NCBI RefSeq assembly: GCF_902686445.1
Contig: NC_062222.1
Coordinates: 134,671,035-134,735,034, forward strand
Source of the DNA: Sciurus carolinensis
Lineage: Eukaryota > Chordata > Mammalia > Rodentia > Sciuridae
DNA: 64,000 nucleotides
Direction: 5' to 3'
The notes below the pieces were generated by a model. That model was not told the DNA's origin and did not search any database. It saw only the letters and a program-made list of their open reading frames with translations. The translations under genes and the position numbers were made by a program. The stretch's first letter is position 1; each line of letters begins with the position of its first letter. Positions 10,976-23,225 of the stretch are shown in pieces.

Positions 10976-11410
10976 ATAGCCACAGCCAAGAACCTTCTCA
11001 AACCTGGCCAAACGTGGTAAGACCACCTGGGCGGCTGATACACTACAGCAAACCCTGGCCTCATCCCATGCCTACTGAGAGGATCTCGGGTGGTCCCAGC
11101 AAGACCCACCTGGCTGGGGCTGACCCCATACCTGCCTCCTACAAAGGGTCCCACGGAGTTGCCCTGTGGTGAGCGTGGTCACAGGTGCAAGGAAACTTTA
11201 CCTCTCTCAGCAATTTTAGTGCTTCCCAGGATACCTTCATCTATAACAGCTATTTTCCCAAGAAGGATAAACATCCACCTTGTGCCTCAGTGAAAATCCT
11301 GGCCTCCCTCCCCGCCTGTTTACACAAGTAAGCCAGGCGACATCCACAAGGCTGCTGGAGGTGCTTTGCTGGCCAGAACCACAGAGCTTTGCCTTCCGTG
11401 TTTTCTCAAG

Positions 11411-11421
11411 CCCCCCCCCCC
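11411..11421 (+). repeat. C11 homopolymer
   Basis: Eleven consecutive C residues. No other structure around them. Confidence 0.9.
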
Positions 11422-12394
11422 AATTCTTGGGGTGACGAATTCCCTTCACGTGTTTGCAAAGTCCTTGTCCCCCTTTGGGCATGCTGCATCTCCAGGGCTC
11501 GGGATGCTGAACCCCCACAGTGTCTAGGGGACGCCCTCCAGGAAAGAGTCCTGGCCCCACAGTCACAGATCAGCTGTCAGCCCCTGCCCTCCGTTTCCCA
11601 AATCCCCAGCAAGCCGTGGCCCTCACCACGAGGTTTAGGCTGGGTCGGGAGCCTCGCTCAACCTCGCCTCGAGAGTTCTCGGCTCGAGGCCCTGGGGAAG
11701 CGCCTGTCTGGGGGAAGCTGCTGCTTGGGTGGTGAGGCCGTTCTCCATTCTCCTAAGTGGACAGGAAGGAGCAGATCTCGAGAGCCCTGCTGGGAAAGTG
11801 AGGCGGGGGTGCGCGTGACGGATGCTGAGACTCCTCATTTGGGGCTGCTCTCCATGATTAATGGTCCTCCCAGGAGGGAAGCCGGGAGTTGGCCTGAGGC
11901 AGCTTCTCTGATGAGCAGATCAGTTTAAGGAGACTTGACAGGGAGCTGAAATTAGGTGAAGGGAAAGAAGGAAGGCAGTTTCCTGCCACATATTTTATCT
12001 GCATTTATAACCCTGCGGCAGGGGCAGAGATGTGTCAGAGAGGAGCCGCGGTGAAGGAGCCTTTCCTCTGATGAGGAGGAGGACATTGCCAACGCCTGTC
12101 AGTTGCAGTCTGGAAAATCTCACCGTGGCCTGACTCTGTGCTGCACCAAGTTAAGCCCTCCAAGGGGAGGACAGAGGCCAGCGAGAGGGACTGTGGCCAG
12201 TCACTGTGATTGTAAAGGTGCAAATTAAGGTCCAGTCCTCCAGCGGTGTGCCAGGTGCCCGCTGACACAGCCTGGCTTGAGAGGAGACTCCTCTGCTCGT
12301 CGCGATGGTTTCCTCTGCAGACTGTCCAGGCACACACACCCGCCTTCCTGATCTGCCTGCCTGCCCCCGCCCCCCTCCCCACCCCCGCTGTGCC

Positions 12395-12397
<3 letters not shown>

Positions 12398-12433
<36 letters not shown>

Positions 12434-12452
12434 GCACACACACACGCACACA
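12398..12452 (+). repeat. Compound (CT)n(CA)n microsatellite
   Basis: A CT run passes directly into a CA run with two CG-containing interruptions. Long open frames across this site are artefacts of the dinucleotide repeat. Confidence 0.95.
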
Positions 12453-14929
12453 ATCCCAGCCTTCACACACACTGCCTCCCTGCCCACCAGACCACTCTCT
12501 CCAGCCACTTGAAGGATGCTTCTCACCTCCGAGTCAGCTCCTACTGCACCTCCAGCCTTTCTTAAGACCAGACAGTCCCTTTCTGTGGCCCCTGGATCAG
12601 CCGGGGTAGCCTCACTGCCCACACCGCCATGGCTGCCGTGCTCAGCGCCTCCATACCTGGGCTGCTTCGAGGGCAGGGACCTCGTTTCCGTCACTGTCTT
12701 CCTGTGCGGAGTCCGTCACACACCAGAAGCCATCAGTCAACGGTGATGGCGGGAGAGTGACCTCATCGCAGGGAGCTCGCTGATTGCAAATGGCCAGACT
12801 GTGTGCTAGGGACCCTCTTGGTGGATCAGAGCAAGCCGGGGGCTGAAACAGGAAACAGAAAGAAGTGTGTCCTTAGCCACAGGCAGGTGGGCACTAAGGT
12901 AGGCATCCATCCTCAGTGGTCCATGTCTCGGGTGCACATTCTGATGGCATCCGAGGGTCACCAGATGTTCTGAGTTCCACAAAGCTGAAGAAGATTGTTG
13001 GCTAGGAGGTCTCAGGACCAACGTGTCTTTTCTTCCTTTTTCCTGAAATAGTTGACTCTGTATCACTTAGACGCGGCTCTGCTTTAGAATTGAGAGCACT
13101 GGGCAAAGACAAGAGAACACATCGAATTTGCCAAGGACAAGTTCACACTAGGCAGCTTTAATTCTGAACCCTGGGTGCTGCCGACGTGGCGCCTGGCAGC
13201 CGCTCAGCCTGCAGGGGTTGGCGCATTCCTGAACCCGTTCTGCACGTGCGGAGCTCTTATCGTGTGACGTGGGGTTTTTTGGGCCACCACTTCTGACACT
13301 GAGTGCGGGTGTTTTTTGACACCACACGCACATGGTTACTGCATGTCAGGTCTCCAATTCTCCAACACCACCCGGGGCAGGACGGTTCAGGCCGATTCCA
13401 GTGCTATCGACCCAGGGTGAGCGTGGACTCCACACGTCAAAGGTCTCAGTCCTGCAAGTCTCCACATCCATCAAAAGCGGGGTCCCCAGGCAGCCTGACA
13501 ACTATGAGTCTGGGGACTCCCGGCCCCCAACCCAGGTCTGCTAATTTATTGGAATGCCTCGCAGAATTAGGAATGTGCTCTATTTAAGATTACAGCTTTG
13601 TTATAAAGGGTAGCCAGGAACTGCAAAGATTAGGGGCCCGGGGAGTGGAGCACAGAGCTCCTGAGGCCTCCCAGGTGTGCACCTGTCCCATGAGGGGCTC
13701 ACCAAATGGAAGACCCCACGCCGTGGGCTCAGGGTTTCCTAGAGGTTTCCTCGTGTAGACATGACGGATTCAACCACCGGCCATGGTGACTGAGCTGCAC
13801 CTCTCCTTCCCCTCCCTGGAGGTCGGAGCTGAAAGTCCCTCCCTCCTGCCAGCTCCTGCCTCGAGAGCCGCGCCTGGGTCACTCATTAGCACAGACTGAG
13901 GCGCGTCGGGAAAGTGCACCTTAGAAATAACCAAAGTTACTCCTGTTCCTTGGGATGGTCCACAGCCTCAGGGGTGCTGTGCCAGAAACCAGGAACACAG
14001 ACCCAGTGTGCCAAGTCTTTACTCTACATGGTGCCAGACCCTGGGCCCGGAGCCGGAGACCAAGGCTGAGCAAGACAGTGTCCCTGCCACAGGGGGAAGA
14101 GCTTCGGGGTCAGATGTCCACTGTGGACAGCGAGACCCACATATGCCTGGCACTGTGAAGCCTTTGACCAGAGGAGGGCCAGAGCAGGAGTCCTCTGTTA
14201 GCGGCTAGCCATGGCTAAGGCCAAGAGGTGCCCCCTCTGCCCAGAGGACATAGAGAATCCCAGCCTGGCTCTTGGCATGGTACGGCAGGCACTTGCTCGG
14301 TCCTAAAGGGTAGAGATGGACCCAGCAGACCCAGGAGAAGTATCTGGGATTCAGAGGCTGGAGAGGCAAGTGCCATGGCCAAAAGCAGGCACTTGCTTGG
14401 CACTAACTGAATGCAGGTGCACATCACCAATGCAGGGAGAAGTACATGGGAAACTCCACCAGCACAGAGGAGCCCAGGAGAGGTGGACCAGAGGGAAGGC
14501 CCTGCTCACTGGAGCCACAGGAGAGGGGACCAGTGTGCGCTGAGGGCCCAGAACTTGTACACACGTCCTTCCCTTAATTCTGTCACACCTGCAAGGCTGG
14601 CTCTGTGATCTCACAGTTGCTGAGACTGGAGCCTGGAGAGAGGCCCAGCTGCGCAAAGCTGCCCTCGGGAGCAGCGGTCGGAGATGTGCCTGCTCGGGAG
14701 CAGAACTGCCATGGGCTCAGCAGCAGCCAGAAGAGACAGACCCCAGTCCCCCTCCTGCAGACCTCCCACATCCGGCCAATGGCTTTATTGGCCAGTTCAA
14801 GAACCAGCTGGAGGACTGGAGGCCCCATTTTCAGTCCATAAGAATTCAGAACAAGGAAAGCAAAGAGGAAATAATTGAATTAGGGCAAGGAGAGCAAGGA
14901 AAGCAGAGCTCGGAGCTAAGACTATTATG

Positions 14930-15275
14930 CCCTCTTTGTTAATCAGCTTTCCACCACTATGACAAAATACCTGAGGTGAGCAACTTATAAAGAGAAAAGG
15001 TCTGTTTGGCTCATAGTTCTGGAGGTTCTGGCTCATGACTGGTTGACCTTTTACTTGAATCGTGGCAGGAGCACAGGCCAGAACAAAGCCACTCACAACC
15101 CAAGGCCAGGAGCAGAGGAAGAGGAAGGGCCCCCAGCCCCTTCAAGGGCACACCCCATGACCAAACCCTCCCTCTCAGCCCCTCCTGAAGTTTCCACAAC
15201 CTCCTGGCAGCACCACCTGGGGAATGACTTCAAGACTCGGGCCTGTGGGGGACTCAAGAGCCAGCTGTAGCCATC
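14930..15275 (-). mobile_element. MaLR-type solo LTR, antisense
   Basis: Starts 'ttaatcagctttccaccac' and 'atgacaaaatacctgagg', with 'gctcatagttctggagg' in the middle and 'caagggcacaccccatgac' distally. This is the rodent/sciurid form of the reverse-complemented MaLR LTR. Confidence 0.75.
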
Positions 15276-15379
15276 AACTCATCTAAATAGAGACTCACAG
15301 CTTTTCATTTCAAAGATCCTTTCTCTGATGATAACCTACGGGGGTTTCTTTGGTTTATTTTTGCAAAAGCAATTGTATC

Positions 15380-15692
15380 CATTTCCCAGGGGTGACGTCA
15401 CAGACTACACACGGGGTGGCTTAGAATTCGTCCTCCCACAGATCTGGAAGCTGGAATCCAGACCCAAGTGGCCGCCAGGGCCAGACCCCTCGGCAGGCTC
15501 TGGAGGAGAGACCCTCTGGCCTGGCCTGCCTTCCGTTGGCCGTGGCCCTTCTTGGTGTGCCCAGCTCCCTTCACTGTGGCCTCAGTTCCACTTGATCACT
15601 GCTGCAAAGACCCTTTTACTAGATAAGGCCACGTCCACAGGTGGCGGGGACTCCAACATGTGCTTTTGGGGACACAATTCCACCCATAAGAG
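15380..15692 (-). mobile_element. MLT1-type LTR, antisense
   Basis: 'cacacggggtggcttagaa', 'cagatctggaagctggaa' and the terminal 'ggggacacaattccaccca' follow the reverse-complemented MLT1 order. It lies about 100 bp from another antisense MaLR LTR. Confidence 0.7.
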
Positions 15693-15718
15693 CAACGTAA
15701 GCACATCAGAGAAGAGCG

Positions 15719-15836
15719 AGGGGCTGAGGTTGCGACTCAGTGGTGAAGCACGTGTGAGCGCTGGGTTCCATCCTCAGCGCCCCATAAAACCAATAAATAA
15801 AATAAAGGCATTGTGTCCATCCACAACTAAAATTAC

Positions 15837-15838
<2 letters not shown>
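15719..15838 (+). mobile_element. ID-type tRNA-derived SINE (sciurid)
   Basis: The head 'gggctgaggttgcgactcag' carries a tRNA-like A box and 'gctgggttccatcc' a B box. It is followed by the squirrel-type tail 'aataaaataaaggcattg' and an AG-repeat end. The A/B boxes form the internal polymerase III promoter of the SINE; no separate tRNA gene is present. Confidence 0.85.

Positions 15839-15869
<31 letters not shown>
15839..15869. repeat. (AG)n microsatellite at the SINE tail
   Basis: About 15 AG units grown out of the SINE's 3' tail. Confidence 0.95.
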
Positions 15870-15872
<3 letters not shown>

Positions 15873-16319
15873 GAAGACATAACCACGCTCTGGGAGAGAA
15901 ATAAGGGTCTCCCGCAGCACCAGACACGGTCATGATCAACACCAGTGTGACACCCGCAGGATTCCATGAGCCCCTGCAGTGCCAGGCGTATCGCTCAGAA
16001 CCTGCCACGTGAATTCCTCCACTCGGTCTTCAGAGCATCTTCTAAGTAAATTTCATCATCACCCCCACTTTGTCCACAGGTGGACAGAGGTGACGTAACT
16101 TGCACACGTTACTCAGGGGGACTGAAGCCAAGGTCCATCCAAGTGGCCTGGTCTCAAAGGGGTGAAGGAGAGAGAGAAGGGAGAGCGCGTGGAAGGGAAG
16201 AGGCAGCTGAACCCCAGCCTTTCCACGACACACCTGTCTACCTTAGGCAGAGGAGAGACGGACAGAAAGAGAGCGAGGTAATCTAAACATAGAATAGACA
16301 TGCAAATGGGGGTCATTAT

Positions 16320-16510
16320 TCCTCAGTCATTTCTTCATTATTGTTCCGCCAGGGTAAAAGTTTAATTTAAATTTAATGGAGATTAATTTTAATTAAATCA
16401 TTTAAGCTACTTGATTTGTATTAATTGACTAAGTGGTTCATAATTTTGATTTTATTTTTGATTAATTTCTCTGTAATTGCATACTAAGAAATAGCTCTTT
16501 TGTCAGAACT
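16320..16510. other. AT-rich block with ATTA/TAATTA motifs, possible regulatory element
   Basis: A sharply AT-rich, non-simple stretch in GC-rich surroundings, dense in homeodomain-like cores: ATTA repeatedly, and TTAATTAAA at about 16388-16396. It does not match a repeat I recognise. Function is inferred only. Confidence 0.35.
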
Positions 16511-17719
16511 GAGCTGTGAGGTTCCACAAGCCACTGTGAGAGTTCAGATTTCTTGCCCCTCCCCAAACCCAACGTTTACCTCCATGGAAAACGTGCACCG
16601 TAGGTAAGGACAGATTCGTTTCTGATAAAGACATAGATTCATTTCTGTTTTTGATTTTAAAAATCATTCTGAGACCCTGATAAATTCAGCGATGTGTTGT
16701 GCTCCGCCGGCGGCCTTGTTGGGGTCCCGCTCAGCCCCACACTTGGATGTTGTTCTACAGGCAACTCTTGGAACCGATGTAGGTGCAGTCAGCAATGCTG
16801 ACGTGCCTCAGCCCTGGTAGCACAGGAGGGATGAGAAGGTCTCCACCAGGATCTTGGAGTCCAGCTGCCAAGGAAAGAAAGGGAAGAGCAGTCATTAACT
16901 CTGTCCCTGGGAGAAAAGGAGAGTTGGTTGGAGGAAGTTGAGGCTCAGAGAGGTTAGGAGCTTTACCTAAGTTACACAGCAGTGAGTCAGGGTTCCAGTT
17001 CAGGTCAGTCAGACTCGGCCTGTGTTCTTAAGGTCTACAGTAGGCTACCAAAATAAAGGCAGTTCCCAGACACTACAGAAGCACAGAGGAGAGGCGTGCC
17101 TGCGTGAGAGGGAGTCAGGTTACCTGCAGGAGGTGAAAGTCAGGCAGATTTCTGAATGTTGAGTTAGAGCGGTCAGAGTCACCAAGCACGGTGCCCAGAG
17201 TTTGCTCTGCACAAGGTGCGACATTTAAAGATGCATCCTCCCACCTCGGACAGACATGCACCCATGGGAACCTGGGGCCACCCCGCACAACTGGGGTCTC
17301 CCAGCCGGGGTCTGACAGTCTCTGACATCAGCCCACAGCCCAAACCGTCATCACACACAGGTGTGAACACCCTGCACACTGGTTCACACTCATACACACA
17401 TGAGCATCCCACTCTCCACATCTCCCCTGAGGCTCCTTCCTAGCCCACTGCCAGAGACTGGGTCCCCATCCCCTGCTTGATGCCAGCCTGGTGGCCCATT
17501 GTGTGGGGAGGGCAGTGTGTGCTGTGCCCTGGTTTATGGGCAGGGTGAGCAGAGAGCTCTAGGAACACAGTGGGCACCTGCTGGAGCTGTTGCCAGCCAG
17601 GAGGGCACCTGGAGAGCGTTGCTGGTGAGCTCTCTCTGGGCCAGTCACGGGTGTGATTGTCCAGCTTGTACAGTCCAATGCTCAAGTAAGGAAGGGACAT
17701 ATTTTCTAATTCACAAAAG

Positions 17720-18095
17720 TGCCATTTAGACTAGCAGTGGTCCAGGAGGTGGTCAGTTGAAGGGAAAAGGAGGGACGTTTGGGTAAAGGACAGATGTCAT
17801 TGAGTGGGTGAGCTGATGGAAGCCAAGGGCACAAGTGTAACTAGAGAGAGACCATGGAGGAAGAGGGCTCAGGGAGACCAAGCCAGCAACATCAGGGGCA
17901 AATCATCATGGACCTCACATCAAATAATTAGATTTTGTCCTCAGGGAAGTGGACAGCCACTTGAGTTTTAAGGTGGGATATGAGATTATCAGATTGATAT
18001 TTAAACAGTCTCAGTGTAGAGGATGAATTGGAAGTAAAGTATGAAAGACAGAGAGCCTTGTTAGGGTGAATGTAGGGAGATCATTAAGGAATTTG
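17720..18095 (+). mobile_element. L2-like ancient repeat
   Basis: Purine-rich text of the type 'gtggtccaggaggtggtcag' and 'ttttgtcctcagggaagtgg' resembles the mid/3' part of ancient LINE relics that recur through the window. Family assignment is tentative. Confidence 0.4.
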
Positions 18096-18350
18096 TAACA
18101 GTTAGCTGTCACTGTGTAACAAAAAATCCCAAAACCTACTGGATTAAATAACAGCCTGTTGTTCTTGTTCCCAATAGGTTTTGCTTTTGTGAGTCACACT
18201 TTTCTGATCTCTGCTAGAGTCCTTTTGTGTTCAACTAGCAAGTTGGTCAGACACCAGTTAGCCTAAAGCGGCCTCACTCATTGGTCTGGCATGGAGTGTG
18301 GTGACGTGGTCACATATCTGTTGTCACTCAGCACTCTGACCTAGGTCTGT
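18096..18350 (-). mobile_element. Old LTR-like relic, antisense
   Basis: 'agctgtcactgtgtaaca', 'ccaaaacctactggatt' and 'aataacagcctgttgttc' follow a common mammalian LTR pattern, probably MLT-class, read antisense. The same pattern recurs at 60945. Confidence 0.45.
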
Positions 18351-18769
18351 GTGCAGCACTGCCCGAGCCCAGGCGGGCAGGTGCTTCTGCTGCATGGTCT
18401 TAGCCACAGCAGATCAGAAGGCCACTCCAGAATGCAGGCAGGGAGGAGACCTGCCTCTCATGGGAGGGGCTACAAAGAACAGAGTTCATTTTACAATGTC
18501 CCCAGATGTAACCCTAAAGGAGACTGTAGGTGGCAATAAGGACTCCCTCGTGGAGAGGAACACCTGCCATCTGTTCGTGAATCTACTCCACAATCGCCAA
18601 GTGCCTGCTGTGGAGCAGGTACCTCCAAGGCCCTGGGATGCACTAGTGGACACACACAGGCCCCAAGCCTCTGTCCTCGGGGAGAGACAGGCAACAATCA
18701 GGCCAGGGTCCCTCCCCCCGGGTACTATGCAGCACCCTCAGACTGGGAGAATTTGAGGAGTGTTTGGTG

Positions 18770-19310
18770 AAGCAACCAATTACAGCTGTGTAGGAAGGTT
18801 GGGGGCAAGCCAAGGACCCTCATTATTTTGGCAGCTTCAGCGTATGATGCTCGTTTTCCAGGGTCCTTTCCTCCACCTGTATGCTGTGCAGGAAGCAAGC
18901 GATTTCCTAAAAAGCCAATTTGTCAGAAGTCAATGCACCAATTGGTCAAAAAGCTAAAAGCCAGATCAAAGAGAAGAACAATTTGCTGGACTTACCTTAG
19001 TTCATTTAACGATTCGTTAAGAACGTGGGGAGCTGTGTGTGGATAGAACGGCTTTAACAACTTTCCTGGATTTCTGTGAACTCCTGCTTTTGTCGAATCA
19101 TGAGTTCTGTGTTTCTTTTCCTTTGCTTTGGTTCTCTGTCCTTGTAGCCAAAGGTCAGCTGGCAGACGGAAGGAGCCGCTGGGTGGCTGAAGTACTTCTC
19201 GTCCCGGGTCAGAGCGCTGGGCCCCTCCGCCAGCCCACGTGGCTCCTGAGGTCTGGACAGCAACAAGCAGCAGGATTTGGAGAGCAGGGCTCATCCGCAC
19301 ATTTCTCTTA
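18770..19310. other. Non-repetitive block, unassigned
   Basis: Moderate GC content with no recognised repeat. It contains CCAAT-type motifs ('caaccaattac', 'caccaattgg') and no convincing coding frame. Candidate for a conservation test. Confidence 0.3.
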
Positions 19311-20721
19311 ATTTGATTGACTCCTGAGTTTGGAAACGAGTCTGAGTGGCACGGGCTCCGAAGCCTGCACACCGCATGCCGGGCCTCTCACCGATGTGTT
19401 TCGTTCAGAATCTCATGTGCCATGTTCCACTTTCAGTGAACTGACCTCGAGCCCACCATGTGACCCTAACTGACCGCTCTGAGCCCCAATTCCTGGCCAG
19501 GACCAGGAAGGTCACGGCCCACTGCCCATGTAACTCACAGAGGGGTCGAAGGCTCAAGAGTGCCGGTGTGTGCATGCTCTGGGACCTCACTGCACCTGCA
19601 GGTGTCCGCAGTGACAGGGACAAGCCGTTTGTCCTCTCTGGTCTTAGTTTCCCCAGCAGTGAAATGAGGGCTGGACCAGATCAAGTGATCTCCAGCTGGA
19701 TGCGTGGACAGGGACGGGAGGGCCAGTGCTCGCTGGGGTGATGGCGCACCTTCCACCCACCCAAGGAGGCCACGGGAGCCTCCAGGATGAACCTCCTTCC
19801 TCACTAGGTGCTTCGCACATCCACCCCACTCCTCTCCGCATCTTCCCCGGTGAGGACCCCATAGCTCGGGAGCCGGCAGAGGCGGCAGCCAGAGCAGAGC
19901 CTGCCCGACTCAGCCTCAGCTCCCGCCCTCCTCCCCGGCGCTCCTCGCTGCCTTTCTCCTTATCTCTGTCCCACAGCCTCCGCAGTTAATCAGTGAGCTC
20001 TCCGCCTAAACCCGATTTCAAACCGTGGCACAGTTCCTTACGGTCCCCGCCAAGTCTCTCCAGAAAGGCGCAGGCCTTGGGGCGATCCCGGCAAAGGCTG
20101 TCCCGAGGAGGCCTCTGAGCCCTTCAGGGATCGGGGCACAGGCTGGATTTCTGGCAGACCTGTAGACACTTTCTAAGACTGGTTCCCAGGAACCATCGGC
20201 AGCTCCCTGGCTTCTGGGGCGTTCCAGGGGCCTCGAGGCAGCTGCCTTCCTCCCAACTTGGCCGTCCCTGGAGACGCGGCCGGGGATCCACCCCTGAATG
20301 GTCCCTCACAACCACGAAGACGGTGAGGACAAGATCCCGTCAGAGGGACTCGTCTCCAGCTGCCACTGTGACAAAGTGCCGTGAGCCAGGGCTTTGGACT
20401 GCGGAAATGAGTTCTCCACAGTGGCAGAGGACAGGACGGAAGCCCAGTTCAGGGTGTTGGCAGGCCCAGCTCCCCAGGGGCTCTGGGAGGGACTCTGGCC
20501 CGTGCTTCTGCTGGGATCTCGCTGCACCTGCGGCTTCTGGTGAGTCCTGCTTCCCCCGACTGTGTGCCCACCCCGACCTCTGCCCTCACCTGGCCTTGCC
20601 CTCTGCGTGTGTCCCGAGCGTCCCTCTGCCTCTCGCTGATGAGGGTACGTGTGGCTGCAGTCAGGCCCAGGCTGGTACCAAGCGTGAACTCCTGCCCTCC
20701 AGGCCCTGCCCTAAGCTCGTC

Positions 20722-21060
20722 TGTCAGTCCGTGTTCATCACTGTGACACAACACCGGAGGCAGTCGGCCTGTAAGGAGGAAGGTTTACTCGGGCTCAGGG
20801 TTTCAGGGGTTTCAGTCCGAGGTCGCTTGGCCCTGAGCTTTGGGCTGTGGCTGTGCTGCACCAGACGGCAGGAGAGGAGGGTGGAGGAGCCCTGCCCACC
20901 TCAGGGTGGCCAAGTGGAAGAGAGAGAGAGGAAAGGGGCCGAGGTCCCAATGCCCTCTCCAGGGCACACCCAGCGACCTCACTTCCACCCCCACGGGTCC
21001 CACCACCTCCAGTGGTCACCCCGGCCTTTGGGAGGTCCAAGATCCAGACTCTAACAGTGA
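20722..21060 (-). mobile_element. Sciurid MaLR-type LTR, antisense
   Basis: 'gtccgtgttcatcactgtg', 'ggaggaaggtttactcggg', 'cagggtttcaggggtttcag' and 'ctctccagggcacacccag' follow the antisense rodent MaLR LTR order. A 243-codon frame over this region is non-coding coincidence. Confidence 0.7.
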
Positions 21061-21384
21061 CCTGGGCCCAGGCCCCGGGGAACAGGACCCTGGCATGTGT
21101 GGCGGCGGGGTGCACGTTGAGCCCGTGACCAGGTTTCTTAAGGCTGGAAGGCAACATTTGGAAAGTGTCTGGGTTGTCTCGAGGAGACAGGCGAGCAGGA
21201 CTCAGCTTGCTCGGTGATTAAGAACCGGGGTCCAGGAACCACAGTCTCCGGGACCCCCGCACTAACTCCAGCCAACAACATGGCTCTGGGAAAGTCGCTC
21301 ACCTCCTCTGGGCCTCGTCAGAAAACGAGAGAGAGTAATGATACACACTCCCTGGGCTCTGAGAGGATTAAACCGACTATTCAT

Positions 21385-21990
21385 TTGAGCAATCGTTGCT
21401 GAGCGTTGCTATGTGCCGCATGTTCCTAGAGGACTGGGGACGCAGTAATGAACAAGAGGAAAGATCTGGCTCCACGAGATGTCCATTTCAGAGGAGGAGG
21501 GTACCACCAAACAGAGTGAAAGCCATCTGGACAGTGGTCCACCGGAAAGCAAGACTAGAGCAGGGGTGGATGGGAAGCTCCTGTGGGAGGAGCTGCAATC
21601 AAAGGTAGGACCGATGTGATCCTACGTAGGTATCATCAGAAAATGAGAGACTGCACTCCATTTAGGTATGAGCTACCAAATGTATAAATGCAATCTACTG
21701 TCATATACAACTAATTAGAACAAATAAAATTTAATTTTTTTTTAAAGTAAGGCCATCAGGGAAGACTCAGTGGCAAGGTAACATTTGAGCCAAGGCTGAA
21801 AACTGAAGGAACGAGGCATCCAGATAGCTGCAGGAAGAGTGCATGGGGCAGAGGGAGCAGCTCATGCAAAGGCCCTGGGGCTGGAGTGTTTGATCTGTTG
21901 GAGCCAGTGCAGCCAGGAGAGACTGGAGGAAGAGCAGCAAGAGAGGAGACTGAAGAGTTGGGACAAGGGGACCAGGAGGCCAGCACAGCC
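21385..21990 (+). mobile_element. L2-like ancient repeat, interrupted
   Basis: Left part: 'gagcaatcgttgctgagcg' and 'ggggacgcagtaatgaac'. Right part from about 21750: 'aaggtaacatttgagccaag', 'gaagagtgcatggggcag', 'atgcaaaggccctgggg'. An L1 3' end at 21620-21740 divides it. Confidence 0.55.
21620..21740 (+). mobile_element. 5'-truncated L1 3' end inserted in the L2-like repeat
   Basis: 'ctactgtcatatacaactaa' then 'ttagaacaaataaaattta' is the sense version of the L1 3' end seen antisense at 5845 and 7610, followed by an A/T tail. Imperfect flanking copies (GGTAGGACC and AGTAAGGCC) may be target-site duplications. Confidence 0.65.
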
Positions 21991-22529
21991 ACGTGGGGTG
22001 GACGCCTGGCGGCTGTGAGTCCACCCCCTGGGTTTGAATCCCCCAGGCAGTGACCTGTTGTTCCTACCCACCCTCATGTCATCAGTTTGCCCACGTGTGC
22101 GTGGGGCATGGTGAGGGTTGTAGTCTGTCCCTCAGAGCTGCCTCCTCTTCCTCACGGCACAGGCTGGGGACAAGTACTGACAATTGGCACGGCAGCCATG
22201 TTCATGGATGAGCCACTCGCCAGGTACCCCAGGTCTAGCCGGTCTTCCTTCCCCTGTTCTCAGATGGCTGCTCCCCTGAGCCAGGAAGCTGAGCGTGGGC
22301 AGAGACAGAGGAGCTTGGACTTCCTCTCTTTTTTGAAGAGCTTGGTCTGCCTTGTTCACGTCTGCATTCTGGCATCTGTCAATGAGAGCCAGGCAGGTGG
22401 GACAGCTCCTGGAGCCTCCACTTCCAGGCGGGGATTGGATGATAGCCAAATTACATACAAATACAAGCCAGGTCACAGCAGATCCTTGTAGCCCCCTGCA
22501 CTCTGACCGCACTCGGGAAATGAGTGACA

Positions 22530-22735
22530 GAACAGAGCAGTAAGGGAGGGACTTGCATGGTAACTGAGGTCACCAGGAAATGCCTCTCTGAGCCTGTGAA
22601 GTTTGCACAAAGATCTGCAGAAAGTCAGGAATTGAGCCTTGCAGATGTCTGAAGGGGAAATCGCCCAGGCAGGGAGTGATGGAGGCTGGCCCTGCCGGGT
22701 ATGTTCTAGAATGGTGCTGTCCTAGAGGAATGAAC
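22530..22735 (+). mobile_element. L2-like ancient repeat
   Basis: 'caggaaatgcctctctgag', 'ggaattgagccttgcagatg' and 'cccaggcagggagtgatgg' resemble the same ancient LINE segment as at 21750. Confidence 0.4.
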
Positions 22736-22869
22736 TGCTAGACACCCATGTAACCCTGTATTTTCTAGTGGTTGTGTTAAAAAAGAAAGGCGTAAAACAT
22801 TTTATCAAGCGTATGGTTTTCAGCCCAGCATGCCCAAAACACTCTCCTTGGAGCGTGTGGCCGTATAGA

Positions 22870-23225
22870 ACAGGGCTTTGCTCCGCGCTCGGTCTTGGGA
22901 GGCAGAGTGTATCCCCCACGCAGATCTCGATCACAAGCCACGCTCCCAGGGCTCGAGCAGGCGTGGGGCTCGAGGCTGCCGCACGGGACAGAGAAGCAAG
23001 GAGGCACGCGCGGCTGGGGGGACAGGCGGGAGAGAAGGGGAGTGAGTCAGAGAGCGGGAAGGAACGGGGGCTGCTGGGTGGAACCGGGACGCAACCGGAG
23101 GACTGGAATCCAAGGCAGACTCACGCCAACTTCTGCATCAAGTGGAGCCCGTGGCTGCTGGGTGGCAGCAGGTTGGAGGCGTGCTCAGAGCATTCACCGC
23201 AGAGGAGAGTCGCGCAGAGGCGGGT
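22870..23225. promoter_or_regulatory. Candidate small intragenic CpG island
   Basis: By hand count about 27 CpG dinucleotides lie in roughly 355 bp of approximately 60% GC DNA, giving an observed/expected ratio near 0.75, far above the flanks. No repeat consensus is evident. It lies in the 29.6-kb SLC2A9 intron. It could be an alternative promoter or an enhancer, or a chance cluster. No TATA box or coding exon can be tied to it. Confidence 0.4.

Noticed and set aside
12035..12694. Open frame of 219 codons on the minus strand
   Set aside because: It crosses the (CT)n(CA)n microsatellite, which produces an artificial CVCVCV/RERERE run.
15328..15882. Open frame of 184 codons on the plus strand
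   Set aside because: Runs through an LTR, a SINE and an AG microsatellite.
20323..21054. Open frame of 243 codons on the plus strand
   Set aside because: It overlaps an antisense MaLR LTR, has no recognisable domain, and its composition simply follows local GC-rich text.
22705..22800. Possible additional DNA-transposon relic around 'aatggtgctgtcctagagga'
   Set aside because: Resembles a known mammalian repeat end, but too little is preserved for a confident assignment.
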